In this document: positions 47,591-56,944 of the stretch, piece by piece | Layout of the letters: each line of letters opens with the position of its first letter | Position numbering within the stretch: the first letter of the stretch is position 1 | Assembly (NCBI RefSeq): GCF_013386765.1 | Contig: NZ_JACARE010000018.1 | Location: 314,440-378,439, forward strand | Length of the DNA: 64,000 nt | Direction: 5' to 3' | From: Pseudomonas yamanorum | GTDB lineage: Bacteria; Pseudomonadota; Gammaproteobacteria; Pseudomonadales; Pseudomonadaceae | Program-made: the position numbers and the translations under genes | The notes under the pieces: model-generated | What the model was told of the DNA's origin: nothing | The model's input: the letters and a program-made list of their open reading frames with translations, nothing else | Databases searched by the model: none

Positions 47591-47758
47591 CCCGATCATA
47601 TTTGGGTAGTTCGGCATTTAAGTAGAACAAGTATTCACTTGGTTTGGCTGCTTCATAGATCGTAGGTGACCCCAGCTGGCCCAAAAGAGGCCATTGGGCG
47701 TACCCGTGACGTCCTGATCACCTGACTCGCTTGAGATCAAAATCGACCAGTGGCTGCC

Positions 47759-47968
47759 TCATGGAAGCTTTCTGAGACGGGCCAGCCCCTGCTTTATGTG
47801 GCCAGCGTTCTCCCCAATTGTGTAAAGCGCACCACGGACGTTGTCGCCTACTTCCGCATGCCCCTGGGCTTCCACCTGGAGCGTCAGCTCCATGAGCGCA
47901 GCTTCGAGAGCGAGCTGATTCTGGTACATCCTTTCCAGAACGTCTGACAGTGAGTATTCACTGGGCAT
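47759..47968 (-). CDS. Small coiled-coil protein, unknown
   Basis: A 69-residue helical protein (SLSDVLERMYQNQLALEAALMELTLQVEAQGH). The ribosome-binding site AAGGAG lies about ten bases before ATG. The regular spacing of hydrophobic residues suggests a coiled coil and oligomerisation. Function unknown; similar small proteins are common in Pseudomonas islands. Confidence 0.5.
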   Translation of the reverse strand: MPSEYSLSDVLERMYQNQLALEAALMELTLQVEAQGHAEVGDNVRGALYTIGENAGHIKQGLARLRKLP

Positions 47969-48159
47969 TTACATGGACTCCTTTTTTACGACCCAGCATA
48001 GCTCAGTGATGAATCAGCAAGTGTCTTGCGGGTATAGGCATACCCTGAGAGCACCTTATGAGCGTCCCGCCCCTAAGTAGTCTCAAGGTGTTTGATCTGC
48101 GAGCTAGAACAGCAAGGAGCCCGAAGGACAGAGATGCCGGCTAGACACTTGGTCGGTTT

Positions 48160-48840
48160 TTATTGATCCGTCGTACCGGATGTATCAGAGGCCGGGCCTC
48201 CGTTGAAGCTAAAATCGGTGGTGCCGTTGGTGATCCATTCGACCAGCTTTTCCTTGGGTGTGTAAGCCACCACTCCACGTTTTTGAGTCGGATCGAATCT
48301 TAAGACGCGCCATATACCAAATTCGGGGCCGAAGTCGATGAACACGGGTTTGGAAACCCACCAGCGAGCAAAAAGCTTGCTGCGGGAATGCCAGCTAAAT
48401 GAAGCCAGTCCATTCTCCGACACTTTTGACAAACCCATTCTGAAGTTGTACCTGTCGAACTCAGTTCGCGTGCCATCGATCACCCAGATCATATTTTGAT
48501 AGTAGTTTTGCCTCGCGATGACCTCTTCAGGATGTATCGTCGATCTCTGAAACTCAATGACCATCCCTGAAGGCGTTCGGACATCTGCTATATGTCGCTC
48601 CCCTGAGGACGCTTGCAACACAACTTCCTGCCACTCGGTTGGGAACATATTCTTCCAATCGCGATGCCATGCCGTTTCCGTTTCCCACCACGGATCGCAA
48701 TTGTCCAGACGTTTATGAGCCCAATGCCAGACGACATGGTTCCCGCATTTAGCGACGGTCTGGGAACCACAAAAACTGCAAACACCACGTGCTTTTGGAG
48801 TGGCCTCTACACGAGCGCCTTCAAGCAATGAGTATTTCAT
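48160..48840 (-). CDS. CoiA-like competence/nuclease protein
   Basis: A 226-residue protein; AAGGAAGAAA before ATG. It has a zinc-knuckle-like N-terminus (CSFCGSQTVAKCGNHVVWHWAHKRLDNC) and then the CoiA-type PD-(D/E)xK core: ETAWHRDWKNMF, GERHIADVRTPSGMVIEFQRS (D and E-x-Q/K) and QNMIWVID. CoiA acts in processing of DNA in competence, and CoiA-like genes also occur in mobile elements. Its real substrate is unknown. Confidence 0.7.
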   Translation of the reverse strand: MKYSLLEGARVEATPKARGVCSFCGSQTVAKCGNHVVWHWAHKRLDNCDPWWETETAWHRDWKNMFPTEWQEVVLQASSGERHIADVRTPSGMVIEFQRSTIHPEEVIARQNYYQNMIWVIDGTRTEFDRYNFRMGLSKVSENGLASFSWHSRSKLFARWWVSKPVFIDFGPEFGIWRVLRFDPTQKRGVVAYTPKEKLVEWITNGTTDFSFNGGPASDTSGTTDQ

Positions 48841-48855
48841 TTTCTTCCTTGATGA

Positions 48856-49116
48856 TCAAAATGAGGGGCGGTAGCTCTTAACTTCCTGGTTGTCAGTACC
48901 TTGTGACCCACAGGACGAAAGACAAATATCTGAACACGAAAGTCGTCGTGCCGCTCTGGCTTCTTTCAGCCTTCGCTCAGCGTACTTAGCCGGATCATCA
49001 TCTGGCAGCGGGTTGCCTGCAGCAGATAGAGCTTCGGCGCGCTCTTCAATGAGCAGACGCTCAGGATCGCGAACCGTTTGGTAGGCTCTGCCTGGTACGC
49101 GTCGAGTTGTGTCCAT
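48856..49116 (-). CDS. Possible small protein
   Basis: Possible frame of about 86 residues from ATG 49116 (MDTTRRVPGRAYQTVRDPER). The core is helical and charged (RLKEARAARR), and the C-terminus has cysteines (CSDICLSSCGS). The start is poorly supported and I know no homologue, so this may not be a gene. Confidence 0.3.
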   Translation of the reverse strand: MDTTRRVPGRAYQTVRDPERLLIEERAEALSAAGNPLPDDDPAKYAERRLKEARAARRLSCSDICLSSCGSQGTDNQEVKSYRPSF

Positions 49117-49279
49117 TCCCGGCTTCCCAGAAGGCTGATGAATAAGAGCGACTAGATTACTTTTAGAACGATAACAGAACGCTTCGAATAGCGATGCCGA
49201 GCTCCGAATCATGAGGGTAGGATGCGTTGCGATCTATGCTTCCCAGAGCCTCAGACACCAAGCAAGCGGAGCGCGCAGG

Positions 49280-49365
49280 CGTGAGGGATGCGAGCCCGCA
49301 GGGGCGAGACACGCCTTGTCGGGGCTCGATTCACGGCAGCCTGACGCCGCAGGCGGCATGCCATC
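49280..49365 (+). promoter_or_regulatory. GC-rich structured leader upstream of 49389 gene
   Basis: GAGCCC (near 49291) pairs with GGGCTC (near 49323), and GCCTG with CAGGC around 49339-49356, giving two adjacent hairpins in a GC-rich block in otherwise moderate-GC cargo. I recall similar leader sequences upstream of genes in Pseudomonas integrative elements of the pKLC102/PAGI type, unchecked. Confidence 0.4.
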
Positions 49366-49388
49366 AACGCCAACAAGAGGTAACTCAC

Positions 49389-49796
49389 ATGCCCGACGAT
49401 GAACTCCGCGAGCTGGAAGCCAAGAGACGAAAGGCTTTGTGGATGCTTGCGAACATATCTCCAGGCGATTCGAAGGCGTTCGATGCCTTATCCATCCTTG
49501 CTGACCTTGAACTTCTAGAGAGAAAAGACTCCCCTCATTCTGACAAGGCGCTTGAGCTCAACCAGGTTCGGGATTGTGTCCCGGTGCAGCATCACCCCTC
49601 CGGCATCGACATCATCTTGGAGCAGACTATCCCGCAGCCCTGGCGAGAACGTTTTCTGCAAGCGAGCATCGGATCAACCAGAGTTCCTGACGGGCCCTAC
49701 GCCACGAACTGGGATAAATTTCTGGCTTGCTGGGAAAGAGAGATGCAACACCTTGAGGCACACAGAGCTGCCTGCAGTAAGCCCAAGCTGGATTGA
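49389..49796 (+). CDS. Hypothetical protein
   Basis: About 135 residues from ATG 49389, preceded by AAGAGGTAACTCAC. The first half is helical (MPDDELRELEAKRRKALWMLANISPGDSKAFDALSILADLELLERK), the second half reads IIPQPWRERFLQASIGSTR, TNWDKFLACWEREMQHLEAHRAAC. No family recognised. The structured leader directly upstream supports a real gene. Confidence 0.5.
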   Translation: MPDDELRELEAKRRKALWMLANISPGDSKAFDALSILADLELLERKDSPHSDKALELNQVRDCVPVQHHPSGIDIILEQTIPQPWRERFLQASIGSTRVPDGPYATNWDKFLACWEREMQHLEAHRAACSKPKLD

Positions 49797-49814
49797 TGCA
49801 GACGGAGAAGAGAC

Positions 49815-50021
49815 GTGGAACGAGACGGCGATGACACCGTGTATTGCGATATCCAAATGCCGGTGGCTCAAGGGCGGGAGCTATTGGAGCTAGTGAACGC
49901 CCTGCGAGAGTCGAAAGCTCATCCACGTCTCGACAGAGTCTTCGAACACATGCAGTACGAGCTCAGTACGTCCATCGATATCGCGTATAACCCGCCAACT
50001 TGGGGGCCTTGGTGTCAGTGA
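49815..50021 (+). CDS. Possible small protein behind 49389 gene
   Basis: A 68-residue frame starting GTG 49815 after GGAGAAGAGAC. Sequence VAQGRELLELVNALRESKAHPRLDRVFEHMQYELS is helical. It follows the previous gene by 18 bases and may form an operon with it. No known family. Confidence 0.4.
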   Translation: MERDGDDTVYCDIQMPVAQGRELLELVNALRESKAHPRLDRVFEHMQYELSTSIDIAYNPPTWGPWCQ

Positions 50022-50037
50022 AATCTCGGTGAAGCCA

Positions 50038-50589
50038 TCAGAGCTCTGCGTCCCATGCATCCATAGCCTCGCCCACAATCGCGTACCACTGGAACTCACC
50101 GAATTGTAGGGCATTCGCAATTTGCCTGTTGGTACTGCCGTCAACCCAACCTGGGAGGCTCTCCTGACCACCGGAGAAGAGACTAGCCGTCGCCACAGCG
50201 TAACAACCGGTACGCGTAGACTGGAGGCACACATAGCGCACAACAGCGCCGGTCTGAAACCGACGCCACGCCACCACCTCGATACAGTCCATGGCACTCA
50301 TTGCATCCTCAACGGCGGGACTCGTTTCCTGTTCTACCTGGACGTCCTCCGCCATTTTGAAAGACGTGTTAGGCGCTACTGGTTTGTGGACAAGATGTTT
50401 AAGCTGCTCACGGGAGGAAATGATCTGCTCTCGAAGCTCTTCGGGATCGATAGACATGCCGCCCCGGTCGGTCATCTTAAGAGTCTTGAGACTATTCACT
50501 GCTAAGATAAAGTCCTGCTCTTGCGCTTTTTCCCGTGCGGTTCTTTTGTCTCGAAAAAGCAACAACAATAGTTTTCTGAGAAAACTCAC
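50038..50589 (-). CDS. Hypothetical protein
   Basis: A 183-residue protein starting at GTG 50589 behind GGAGGTATTT. The N-terminus is basic and hydrophobic (MSFLRKLLLLLFRDKR), possibly membrane-associated, then a helical acidic region, and a C-terminal half (AMDCIEVVAWRRFQTGAVVRYVCLQSTRTGCYAVATASLF) of unknown fold. It lies next to the gin operon, last of the cargo on the right. Confidence 0.5.
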   Translation of the reverse strand: MSFLRKLLLLLFRDKRTAREKAQEQDFILAVNSLKTLKMTDRGGMSIDPEELREQIISSREQLKHLVHKPVAPNTSFKMAEDVQVEQETSPAVEDAMSAMDCIEVVAWRRFQTGAVVRYVCLQSTRTGCYAVATASLFSGGQESLPGWVDGSTNRQIANALQFGEFQWYAIVGEAMDAWDAEL

Positions 50590-50668
50590 AAATACCTCCA
50601 GCTGAACGCTGAAACTAGATAACTTGGGTAAGGGAACTGGCGCGAATATCTCCTAAATCCCAGGTCGA

Positions 50669-52045
50669 TTAATCATCGCTCGGCGTCAGAATTGCTAAAG
50701 TTTCATCAAGCAGCTTTTTAAGTCTCATAGCGTCATTTTTTATTGCGCTCCCCTTATTCGCGATGTCGCGTATGGTTTCCAGATTTGCGCGGAGTGCGGA
50801 CGTCGCCCTAGAATCTAGTCCACCTATGCTCGTCTTGAGATTAATGAGTTTTTCAAAATGGTTATAGGGCACTTGTGAATGGATGGAAGAATGACCATGT
50901 TTTTCCATCGAACGGAGTGCAAATTCAGGCACACCTTTCAGCCCAATTATGCGAGCTATGGCTTTTTCGTTAGGATGCTCTTCGAAGTAGTCAATCCTGT
51001 CCTGAGTAACCGATCCATGGCGGAGCATGTGCGGGCTGACAGCTCCCTCAAGGCCAGTAAGTTTTTTAAATCGTGAAAACTCAGCGGTAATGGTGTTTGG
51101 CTGGATTGCTTTTCCAGTTTTGGCGCTGGCAAAAAGGGGGGTGCTACCGATGACCTTCATGTTCTTCGAATCTAGAAAAGGCATAAGGTCAAATTTTATA
51201 TAATCCTCTAGTAATGTGAGAAGAGCAGGGCTTATTTCAACAAGGCGCGTAGATATTCCTCCTCTCTTTGAAGTTCTGAGCAGAATACTCGGAGATAACA
51301 TATTTTTTGCTTCCCAAACGGCACTCACTAGAATTGGGGCCGCCTCTTCACGCCTTGCGCCTGTCTCTTCAAGAACCAAAAACACCGTTCGTTGACGGCT
51401 GCGTATATATTCCCCGGAATTGCTCGTTCGTATCGCATGCTTGATAGTTTTAACCTGGTTACTACTAAGCAGTTTGTTCTTGCTAGATACCGTGCTTTTA
51501 ACAATAGGTACCTCACTGTGGAACCATGTCTCAACAAATCGTCTGCCGGATGGGGTTTGTATTTGGACTATTTTCTTTACTGCTTGGATCCTCCCCTGCG
51601 GGGCTACTAAGTCCAATATATTATAAAGTTTCCCTATGAATTCGAGGAAGTCTAAGGTTTTTCTACCTATAACTCCATTCTGTTTAGGTGAACGTGAACG
51701 GTCGCTCGCCGCTCGACTTTCTTGTTTGAGTTCTTTCATAAATTTAACGAAATGATATTCGTTGAAATTATGCAATGACAGGAGGTTGTCATGCGCATAT
51801 CTTAGAACCCACGTAATCTGGTAACCATACTGAACACTGGTCACGGGATCCAGACCCTCAGCTCTTAACTCGTCAATCCAGCAGTTAGCTTCGAAGCACG
51901 CAGAATAGTCCGGCCATGAAATCAAGGCTAGGCCACCACATTTTCTGAACACCGGATTACATCCTGCTTCGGCTGCAATCGGGACTCCGAAGTCATCCCC
52001 AGCTCTAACCAACAAGCCGAGGGAGAGTGGATTATCTTTCATCAA
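50669..52045 (-). CDS. ginD: Tyrosine recombinase, fourth gene of gin operon
   Basis: A 458-residue tyrosine recombinase. Catalytic residues are visible: R231 in TGARREEAA, H339 and R342 in HMLRHGS, H383/H385 in EKHGHSS, and Y394 in QVPYNHFE. The N-terminal 200 residues include the core-binding helices (QESRAASDRSRSPKQNG...LDFLEFIGKLYNIL). It overlaps the small gene upstream by 14 bases. In GInts three recombinases and a small protein are all needed for integration and excision. The letter D is assigned by operon order only. Confidence 0.82.
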   Translation of the reverse strand: MMKDNPLSLGLLVRAGDDFGVPIAAEAGCNPVFRKCGGLALISWPDYSACFEANCWIDELRAEGLDPVTSVQYGYQITWVLRYAHDNLLSLHNFNEYHFVKFMKELKQESRAASDRSRSPKQNGVIGRKTLDFLEFIGKLYNILDLVAPQGRIQAVKKIVQIQTPSGRRFVETWFHSEVPIVKSTVSSKNKLLSSNQVKTIKHAIRTSNSGEYIRSRQRTVFLVLEETGARREEAAPILVSAVWEAKNMLSPSILLRTSKRGGISTRLVEISPALLTLLEDYIKFDLMPFLDSKNMKVIGSTPLFASAKTGKAIQPNTITAEFSRFKKLTGLEGAVSPHMLRHGSVTQDRIDYFEEHPNEKAIARIIGLKGVPEFALRSMEKHGHSSIHSQVPYNHFEKLINLKTSIGGLDSRATSALRANLETIRDIANKGSAIKNDAMRLKKLLDETLAILTPSDD

Positions 52046-52577
52046 TATTCGACCCCTTAAACCCGAGTCTATATAGTTCTTGGGCTCTTGCTTTCATGAA
52101 GTAATCAGTGCCTGTAGATGACTCAAGTTGCTTTGCACAGGTTGCTAGAAGATGAGCGAGTCTAAAAATCACGGCGTCCCTTACAAAAAGATTTTGCCGC
52201 AGGATCAATACCTCAAGTTTTCGATCCCGGTTGTCTATTCTGCGGCCTTCTTTGCTGTTTTTTCCAACATTACTGGATTGAAGAGATCGTCTCAAATCGG
52301 CATACGCACGCTTTCTCTGCTTGTCGAGCTCAGCAAAGCCTCCTTCCAGATGCTTGTCTGAAACCCGCTTTAGAGTGCTCATTGAGCTTAAATAAATTGA
52401 GCGTTCGGGTATATTGAGCTTTCCCAAGTTAATTTGAGTATTCAATGTTTCAAGAAGTCGATTGTCTGAGTTGTATTCAGAAGGAGCAGCCTGGATGTCT
52501 ATTAGTAGCCTTAACAGATTTCTAGCCGAAGCAATATTTCTATCGAGATTTCTATCATTTGCCATGCTGGCTCTCAC
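52032..52577 (-). CDS. ginC: Small helical protein, third gene of gin operon
   Basis: About 177-181 residues, rich in helices (ARNLLRLLIDIQAAPSEYN, DKHLEGGFAELDKQRKRAYADLRRSL, DAVIFRLAHLLATCAKQLES). No catalytic motif. It fits the small helix-loop-helix protein encoded within ginABCD that is required with the recombinases. The start is inside the end of the previous gene (GTG 52577 or ATG 52565) and its end overlaps the next. Confidence 0.7.
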   Translation of the reverse strand: MRASMANDRNLDRNIASARNLLRLLIDIQAAPSEYNSDNRLLETLNTQINLGKLNIPERSIYLSSMSTLKRVSDKHLEGGFAELDKQRKRAYADLRRSLQSSNVGKNSKEGRRIDNRDRKLEVLILRQNLFVRDAVIFRLAHLLATCAKQLESSTGTDYFMKARAQELYRLGFKGSNIDER

Positions 52578-54633
52578 TTACGGTTATTGATATCAGCATC
52601 TCATCGCGATCTTCAATTGAGAGAAAAGTGGTATCAATTTTTATTTTTTCATTTCGTATCAGCGATTTATAGTAGCTCTCCAGGCGCTGTCGCTCGATGA
52701 CCTTGAGTACAGTAGTGGGGGGGAACACGCCGAGTTTATTCAAGAGGTCTTGGACGGCTGCGCCTTGGGTAATAGTTTCTTCGGCTAGATACGCAGATTT
52801 GATGTCAATCATTTCTTTATTACCTACTACCGTCGTCAGATACCGATAAATTTGTTTGAAATCCATGTGTCCAAAGTAGTAGCTAAGCACGGAAAGGTTG
52901 CCGCGCGTATTCAAGTAAAAGAAACTTACTGCAAACGCTCTTCTCAATTGATGTTGCCTTACGTAGTAACGTCTTTCATTGTAGGTGTCAGTCTGAAAAT
53001 AATCACAAAGAATATCCAGGTGGCAATTGTATTTTTTGGGATCTGGCTTGTTGATTCCCGGTTTACGCTTTAAAGAGAATCTTCCAAAGCAATTGGAGTT
53101 CTTAATTTGTTCAGGAGATAAACCGCATTCTTGATGAAAACGCTCTAGCCTGGAAAGCATGCGTGTAACTAGGGGTATGACAGGGATGTCATGAGTGAGC
53201 CTGGCTTCACCAATGCCTGTTTTCATTACTAGAGTCGTAATGCAATTATCTTGACCATTTAAATTCTTAAACTTGATGTTTAATAGCTCGGACTGCCGGC
53301 GAGCGGTAAAAAACCCTACTGCATACTGAATGCAGCCTAACAATAAATAGTATGTCTGCAAAGCGCCTTCGAGATTACGCATACGCTCTAATGATTGCGC
53401 TGCGGCGCCAGGGGTGAAAGTTTTTTTTGCTGAAGCGCATAAGTCCCAGGCTGTAAAAGAAATTGGCGCATTGATATTGGCGGCTGTTTCTTTTAAGAAA
53501 TATGCATTGGGAGTGAGACCCTCCGTAGCAGCACCTGAAATCAACATGGAAAAGTAATTTAATATGGAGTCGGAATGCGCTTCATAAAATAAGATGCTTT
53601 TCCGTAATAGATCAATGGTCATCGTGTGTGGTAGAGTGACATAACTTCCTACTTGGGCAAGAAGTGTTGTATGGTCGTTATTTGCGAGGGTGTCTAAACT
53701 TAGGTTGGGGATCTTGAGCTTGCTCTCAGAAAGAAACCGCTGAGACATAAAACCTCTCCGGACTTCATTATATCTTAATGCAGTCGCGCTAGAGTTATCC
53801 TGACGAACAGGTATATACGGCAGCTCACGACGATGTCCGTATACCGATTGTATTTCCAACTCATAAGGAAGTGGGCGCATGTGGCCGGCCATAATGCAGT
53901 GTGGATAAAGCTCTTTCACTAAGGCTGCGGTCTTGATGTGCCCTGGCCAACTCTCTCCTTCTTTGATTTGATAAAAATTGTTATGGTAGAGCCACACCCG
54001 GGCACGAAAAATCTCTTGGTCATCTAATGGAAAGTAACGCATTTGTGCGCCTGGAATGGGCTCTAGAAATATCGGATTTTTTTGGACGAAATTTTCAAAG
54101 TCATAGAGTTGTTCTTCCTTGATTTTATCGAGCATAAATACGCTCAGGGTTTGAGACCAAGAGTAAATAGACTCGTGTGAGCTATTACATTTGAGGAACT
54201 CATTCATGTAGCTATTGATAGTCCCCGGAGTTACGAGTCCGAACCCGTATTCATATAAACGAAGAGTTTTTGCGTTCAAAAATAGCTTGTCAATCAACCG
54301 AAGTACGCTCCAAAGCCGTTTTTTCGCATTGGTCAACTTCATTTTTCTTATTCGAATGGAGCGCGGGAAGTGTTGTTCATGTATCCATTGTTTAACTAGC
54401 TCAAGCAACTCATGGTTGGATTTTTCAGTTAGAAGTGTGCCGTTGCCAACAGGGATGTTCAAATCAATATCGAAAATCTTTTTTCCAAATTTGAAATACA
54501 AGACGCCTTCATGCTCACAAGAAAACCAAGGAGAAACAAATCCGTCAACATGTACATTTGTCTTGACGCGTAAATGTTCTGGTAAAGGAGCAAGCACGAT
54601 TGTCCTTGGAACAACATTACGCATATACAGCAT
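52555..54633 (-). CDS. ginB: Large tyrosine recombinase, second gene of gin operon
   Basis: A 692-residue recombinase. The C-terminal catalytic domain is clear: R near residue 446 in FFTARRQSELLNIKF, HQLRR (561-565, HxxR), GHMD (588-591) and tyrosine in IYRYL (near 596-598). The large N-terminal half (1-430) has no known domain. It overlaps ginA by 17 and ginC by 23 bases, so the four genes are translated as a unit. Low GC against the host. Confidence 0.82.
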   Translation of the reverse strand: MLYMRNVVPRTIVLAPLPEHLRVKTNVHVDGFVSPWFSCEHEGVLYFKFGKKIFDIDLNIPVGNGTLLTEKSNHELLELVKQWIHEQHFPRSIRIRKMKLTNAKKRLWSVLRLIDKLFLNAKTLRLYEYGFGLVTPGTINSYMNEFLKCNSSHESIYSWSQTLSVFMLDKIKEEQLYDFENFVQKNPIFLEPIPGAQMRYFPLDDQEIFRARVWLYHNNFYQIKEGESWPGHIKTAALVKELYPHCIMAGHMRPLPYELEIQSVYGHRRELPYIPVRQDNSSATALRYNEVRRGFMSQRFLSESKLKIPNLSLDTLANNDHTTLLAQVGSYVTLPHTMTIDLLRKSILFYEAHSDSILNYFSMLISGAATEGLTPNAYFLKETAANINAPISFTAWDLCASAKKTFTPGAAAQSLERMRNLEGALQTYYLLLGCIQYAVGFFTARRQSELLNIKFKNLNGQDNCITTLVMKTGIGEARLTHDIPVIPLVTRMLSRLERFHQECGLSPEQIKNSNCFGRFSLKRKPGINKPDPKKYNCHLDILCDYFQTDTYNERRYYVRQHQLRRAFAVSFFYLNTRGNLSVLSYYFGHMDFKQIYRYLTTVVGNKEMIDIKSAYLAEETITQGAAVQDLLNKLGVFPPTTVLKVIERQRLESYYKSLIRNEKIKIDTTFLSIEDRDEMLISITVSESQHGK

Positions 54634-56944
54634 CCTTCACCAATGCCATATCACGATCTTTTAAACCTTCTGCGTATACTTCTTGAAGATATGGATCGGG
54701 GTTTTCAGATGAATAAATCCATCGACGTATAGCTCCAGAAAAGGCGGCCCAATATATGCCTTCTGGGTTTGCGCGTGTCGGTTCTAGCTCTATTGCTTGT
54801 TCGATGCTCGTGAGAATCGCAATTATACAAGCGTCTATGCCGATGATAACTTCGATGCCGCCAGTTGGGCCGATATCCTTCGTCGGTCGTTTAGGGTATG
54901 GCAAATGCAAGGCTTCGCGGAGGTAGTGATCAAGCTCCGAGCGTGTAGCAAAACCTGCTAAATTAGCTGTAGACGGATGGCCATCTAACGCTTGGATGAG
55001 CACCCTTGTATTCCACTGTATTATTTCCTGGCGCATAAGCCACAACAACACCAGGTTGGGCACGTAACGCTCCAGAAGTCGCAGGTCGAAGAAAGCGTGG
55101 TCTAGATCGGTCGACGCGATTGATAGATCCATATGATCTATCACTTTCAGCACTATGCTGGTGTCTCGGGCTGAGTTAACACTGAGATTGTCAGAAAGAT
55201 ATTTCGCATCCGCTTTGGTGAGACCCAACATTACAACCATGGATTCTGCGTTGAGAAATTTGGTTCGGCTAGTGCCAGTCATATCTGTCGTTCTAACGCC
55301 TGTAGGATGGCCGAATCCTTTACCTGTCATAATGAAAAGTCGGCGATGGAGTTTAGGGCTCACCTGCGTTTGTTTGAGATATGTACGAACTGGATGCGTG
55401 AGTCGTATTAACACCCGCACGGCCCAAGCTGTCTCGGAATTAAGTACAACCTTTTGTTCTGGCTTTTTTGCGCGGGGCTTGGCGCCAATGAGGAAATCTT
55501 CTTCTACTTGAATTTGACCATCTGCAATAAACGTGTACTTAGGAACCGTGCATTTGTCCAAAAAGGAGTTGGTGATCTCCTCGTGCTTCGCTGCGAGATA
55601 TATCGTGAATGGCGTGAGCATATGCTGCTTTGGTATGCAGAGCCACTCCGACAATTCTCGGCTGAGAAGTTTAGAAGATCTAGGTTCGAGTTTGGTAAAG
55701 TGACGATGGCTAGGATAAAAACCATCTGTCATATATATGCGTGTCGTATTTATCCGTTCACGAATTAGCGATGCATCTGATAAGTCTGACCGTGACGTCT
55801 TGGGGAGCGGGGCAGATCCAAACTTCGTGATTCGGAGAAGCTCATCCAACCGCGCCTCAATTGACTGGATGAAATGTTCCGCCCATTTCACAGAAATGGA
55901 TAGATCCTGACGCATCTGTCGAAATATAGCTTCAATCGCTTCGTCGTTGGTAACGTGCATAGGAATGGGTGTAATTGTCTTGCACTTACAAATAATTCCT
56001 CCCTCAATTTTCTTGACGTTAGCTGCCAGTCGTTTTGCTTGCTTGCTGATGTCGCCCGGAATAAGAGGGATGTCGTCGGTTGTTATCCTTCCAGAATGTG
56101 GTGCAGCAATAACTTTGTGTGGTATCAGATACCCTACCATGAAAGTTCTAAAATGCGCATTCCAGTCATTGATTAGAACATGTTGAGAGCAAGGCCTAGC
56201 CCCTGATTCTTTTTTTCCTAGGTTGTATTGAATATGGAAATTGGCAAGCTGCTCGACCAATTTTGAAAACGTTCGGGTATCTAATAATTCTGCTTGGGTA
56301 TATATGCAATGTTCGCTACCAAGAAAGCAAATAAGCGAATCCAAGCATGGAATGGTGGAAGTCGTCCTCTCCGAAAAATATTGCGAGCATGCCTCATACA
56401 GCCTCTCAGTATAATACCTGCCGTATTTTAGGTAGATGGGAAGTAGTTTCAAGTGCATGCTGTGGCTGTCATTAGATACTGTCCATCCTTGCCACAACCA
56501 AACTTTGCCCGGGTTTAGTTGCAAACTTTCTGAAAGTGCTGTGCAAGCCTCTCTTAAGTCTGAATTTTTCTTCCCCATAATTGTGCCCAGCGAAATAGTT
56601 GGCGTGTATTCGTTCAAGCTGCAAACTTTGTCGTGGAGATTGCCTAAATGTCGGGCGTAATCTTCATTTCGCGCCTTAGTGCCGTCTAGTATTTTTCCGC
56701 TCAGAATAAGTCCAATGCATTTTTGGAAAACATTAGTGAGAAACTGCGTGCGTATTTGAGTTGCTGTCAAATGTATCCCGGTAACTTGAAGGATACACTC
56801 TATGACGCACATTATTCTCGCCGACCTGCTTGCTTGCGTTTTTTTCAACGCCTGATTTGCTGCTAATAACTGTGTGGCCGCATCAATGTCTAAGTTCTCT
56901 TGTGGGTGTTCAGACACAGCGATAAGGCTTTTGATAATGGTCAT
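54617..56944 (-). CDS. ginA: Large recombinase-like protein, first gene of gin operon
   Basis: A 775-residue protein at the leading end of the gin operon. Two unassigned halves: an N-terminal half with IMCVIECILQVTGIHLTATQIRT and a C-terminal half with TAWAVRVLIRLTHPVRTYL, RLFIMTGKGFGHPTGVRTTDMTGTS and GLTKADAKYLSDNLSVNSARDTS. I cannot place the R...HxxR...Y tetrad of a tyrosine recombinase with confidence, so it may be a diverged recombinase or a structural partner. In the described GInts this position is a putative integrase. Confidence 0.68.
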   Translation of the reverse strand: MTIIKSLIAVSEHPQENLDIDAATQLLAANQALKKTQASRSARIMCVIECILQVTGIHLTATQIRTQFLTNVFQKCIGLILSGKILDGTKARNEDYARHLGNLHDKVCSLNEYTPTISLGTIMGKKNSDLREACTALSESLQLNPGKVWLWQGWTVSNDSHSMHLKLLPIYLKYGRYYTERLYEACSQYFSERTTSTIPCLDSLICFLGSEHCIYTQAELLDTRTFSKLVEQLANFHIQYNLGKKESGARPCSQHVLINDWNAHFRTFMVGYLIPHKVIAAPHSGRITTDDIPLIPGDISKQAKRLAANVKKIEGGIICKCKTITPIPMHVTNDEAIEAIFRQMRQDLSISVKWAEHFIQSIEARLDELLRITKFGSAPLPKTSRSDLSDASLIRERINTTRIYMTDGFYPSHRHFTKLEPRSSKLLSRELSEWLCIPKQHMLTPFTIYLAAKHEEITNSFLDKCTVPKYTFIADGQIQVEEDFLIGAKPRAKKPEQKVVLNSETAWAVRVLIRLTHPVRTYLKQTQVSPKLHRRLFIMTGKGFGHPTGVRTTDMTGTSRTKFLNAESMVVMLGLTKADAKYLSDNLSVNSARDTSIVLKVIDHMDLSIASTDLDHAFFDLRLLERYVPNLVLLWLMRQEIIQWNTRVLIQALDGHPSTANLAGFATRSELDHYLREALHLPYPKRPTKDIGPTGGIEVIIGIDACIIAILTSIEQAIELEPTRANPEGIYWAAFSGAIRRWIYSSENPDPYLQEVYAEGLKDRDMALVKDAVYA

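Noticed and set aside
50669..56944. RIT element or Tn554-type transposon
   Set aside because: RIT elements have three recombinases without a small fourth gene, and Tn554 has three genes of different sizes. Four genes in this order with flanking imperfect repeats fit GInts better.
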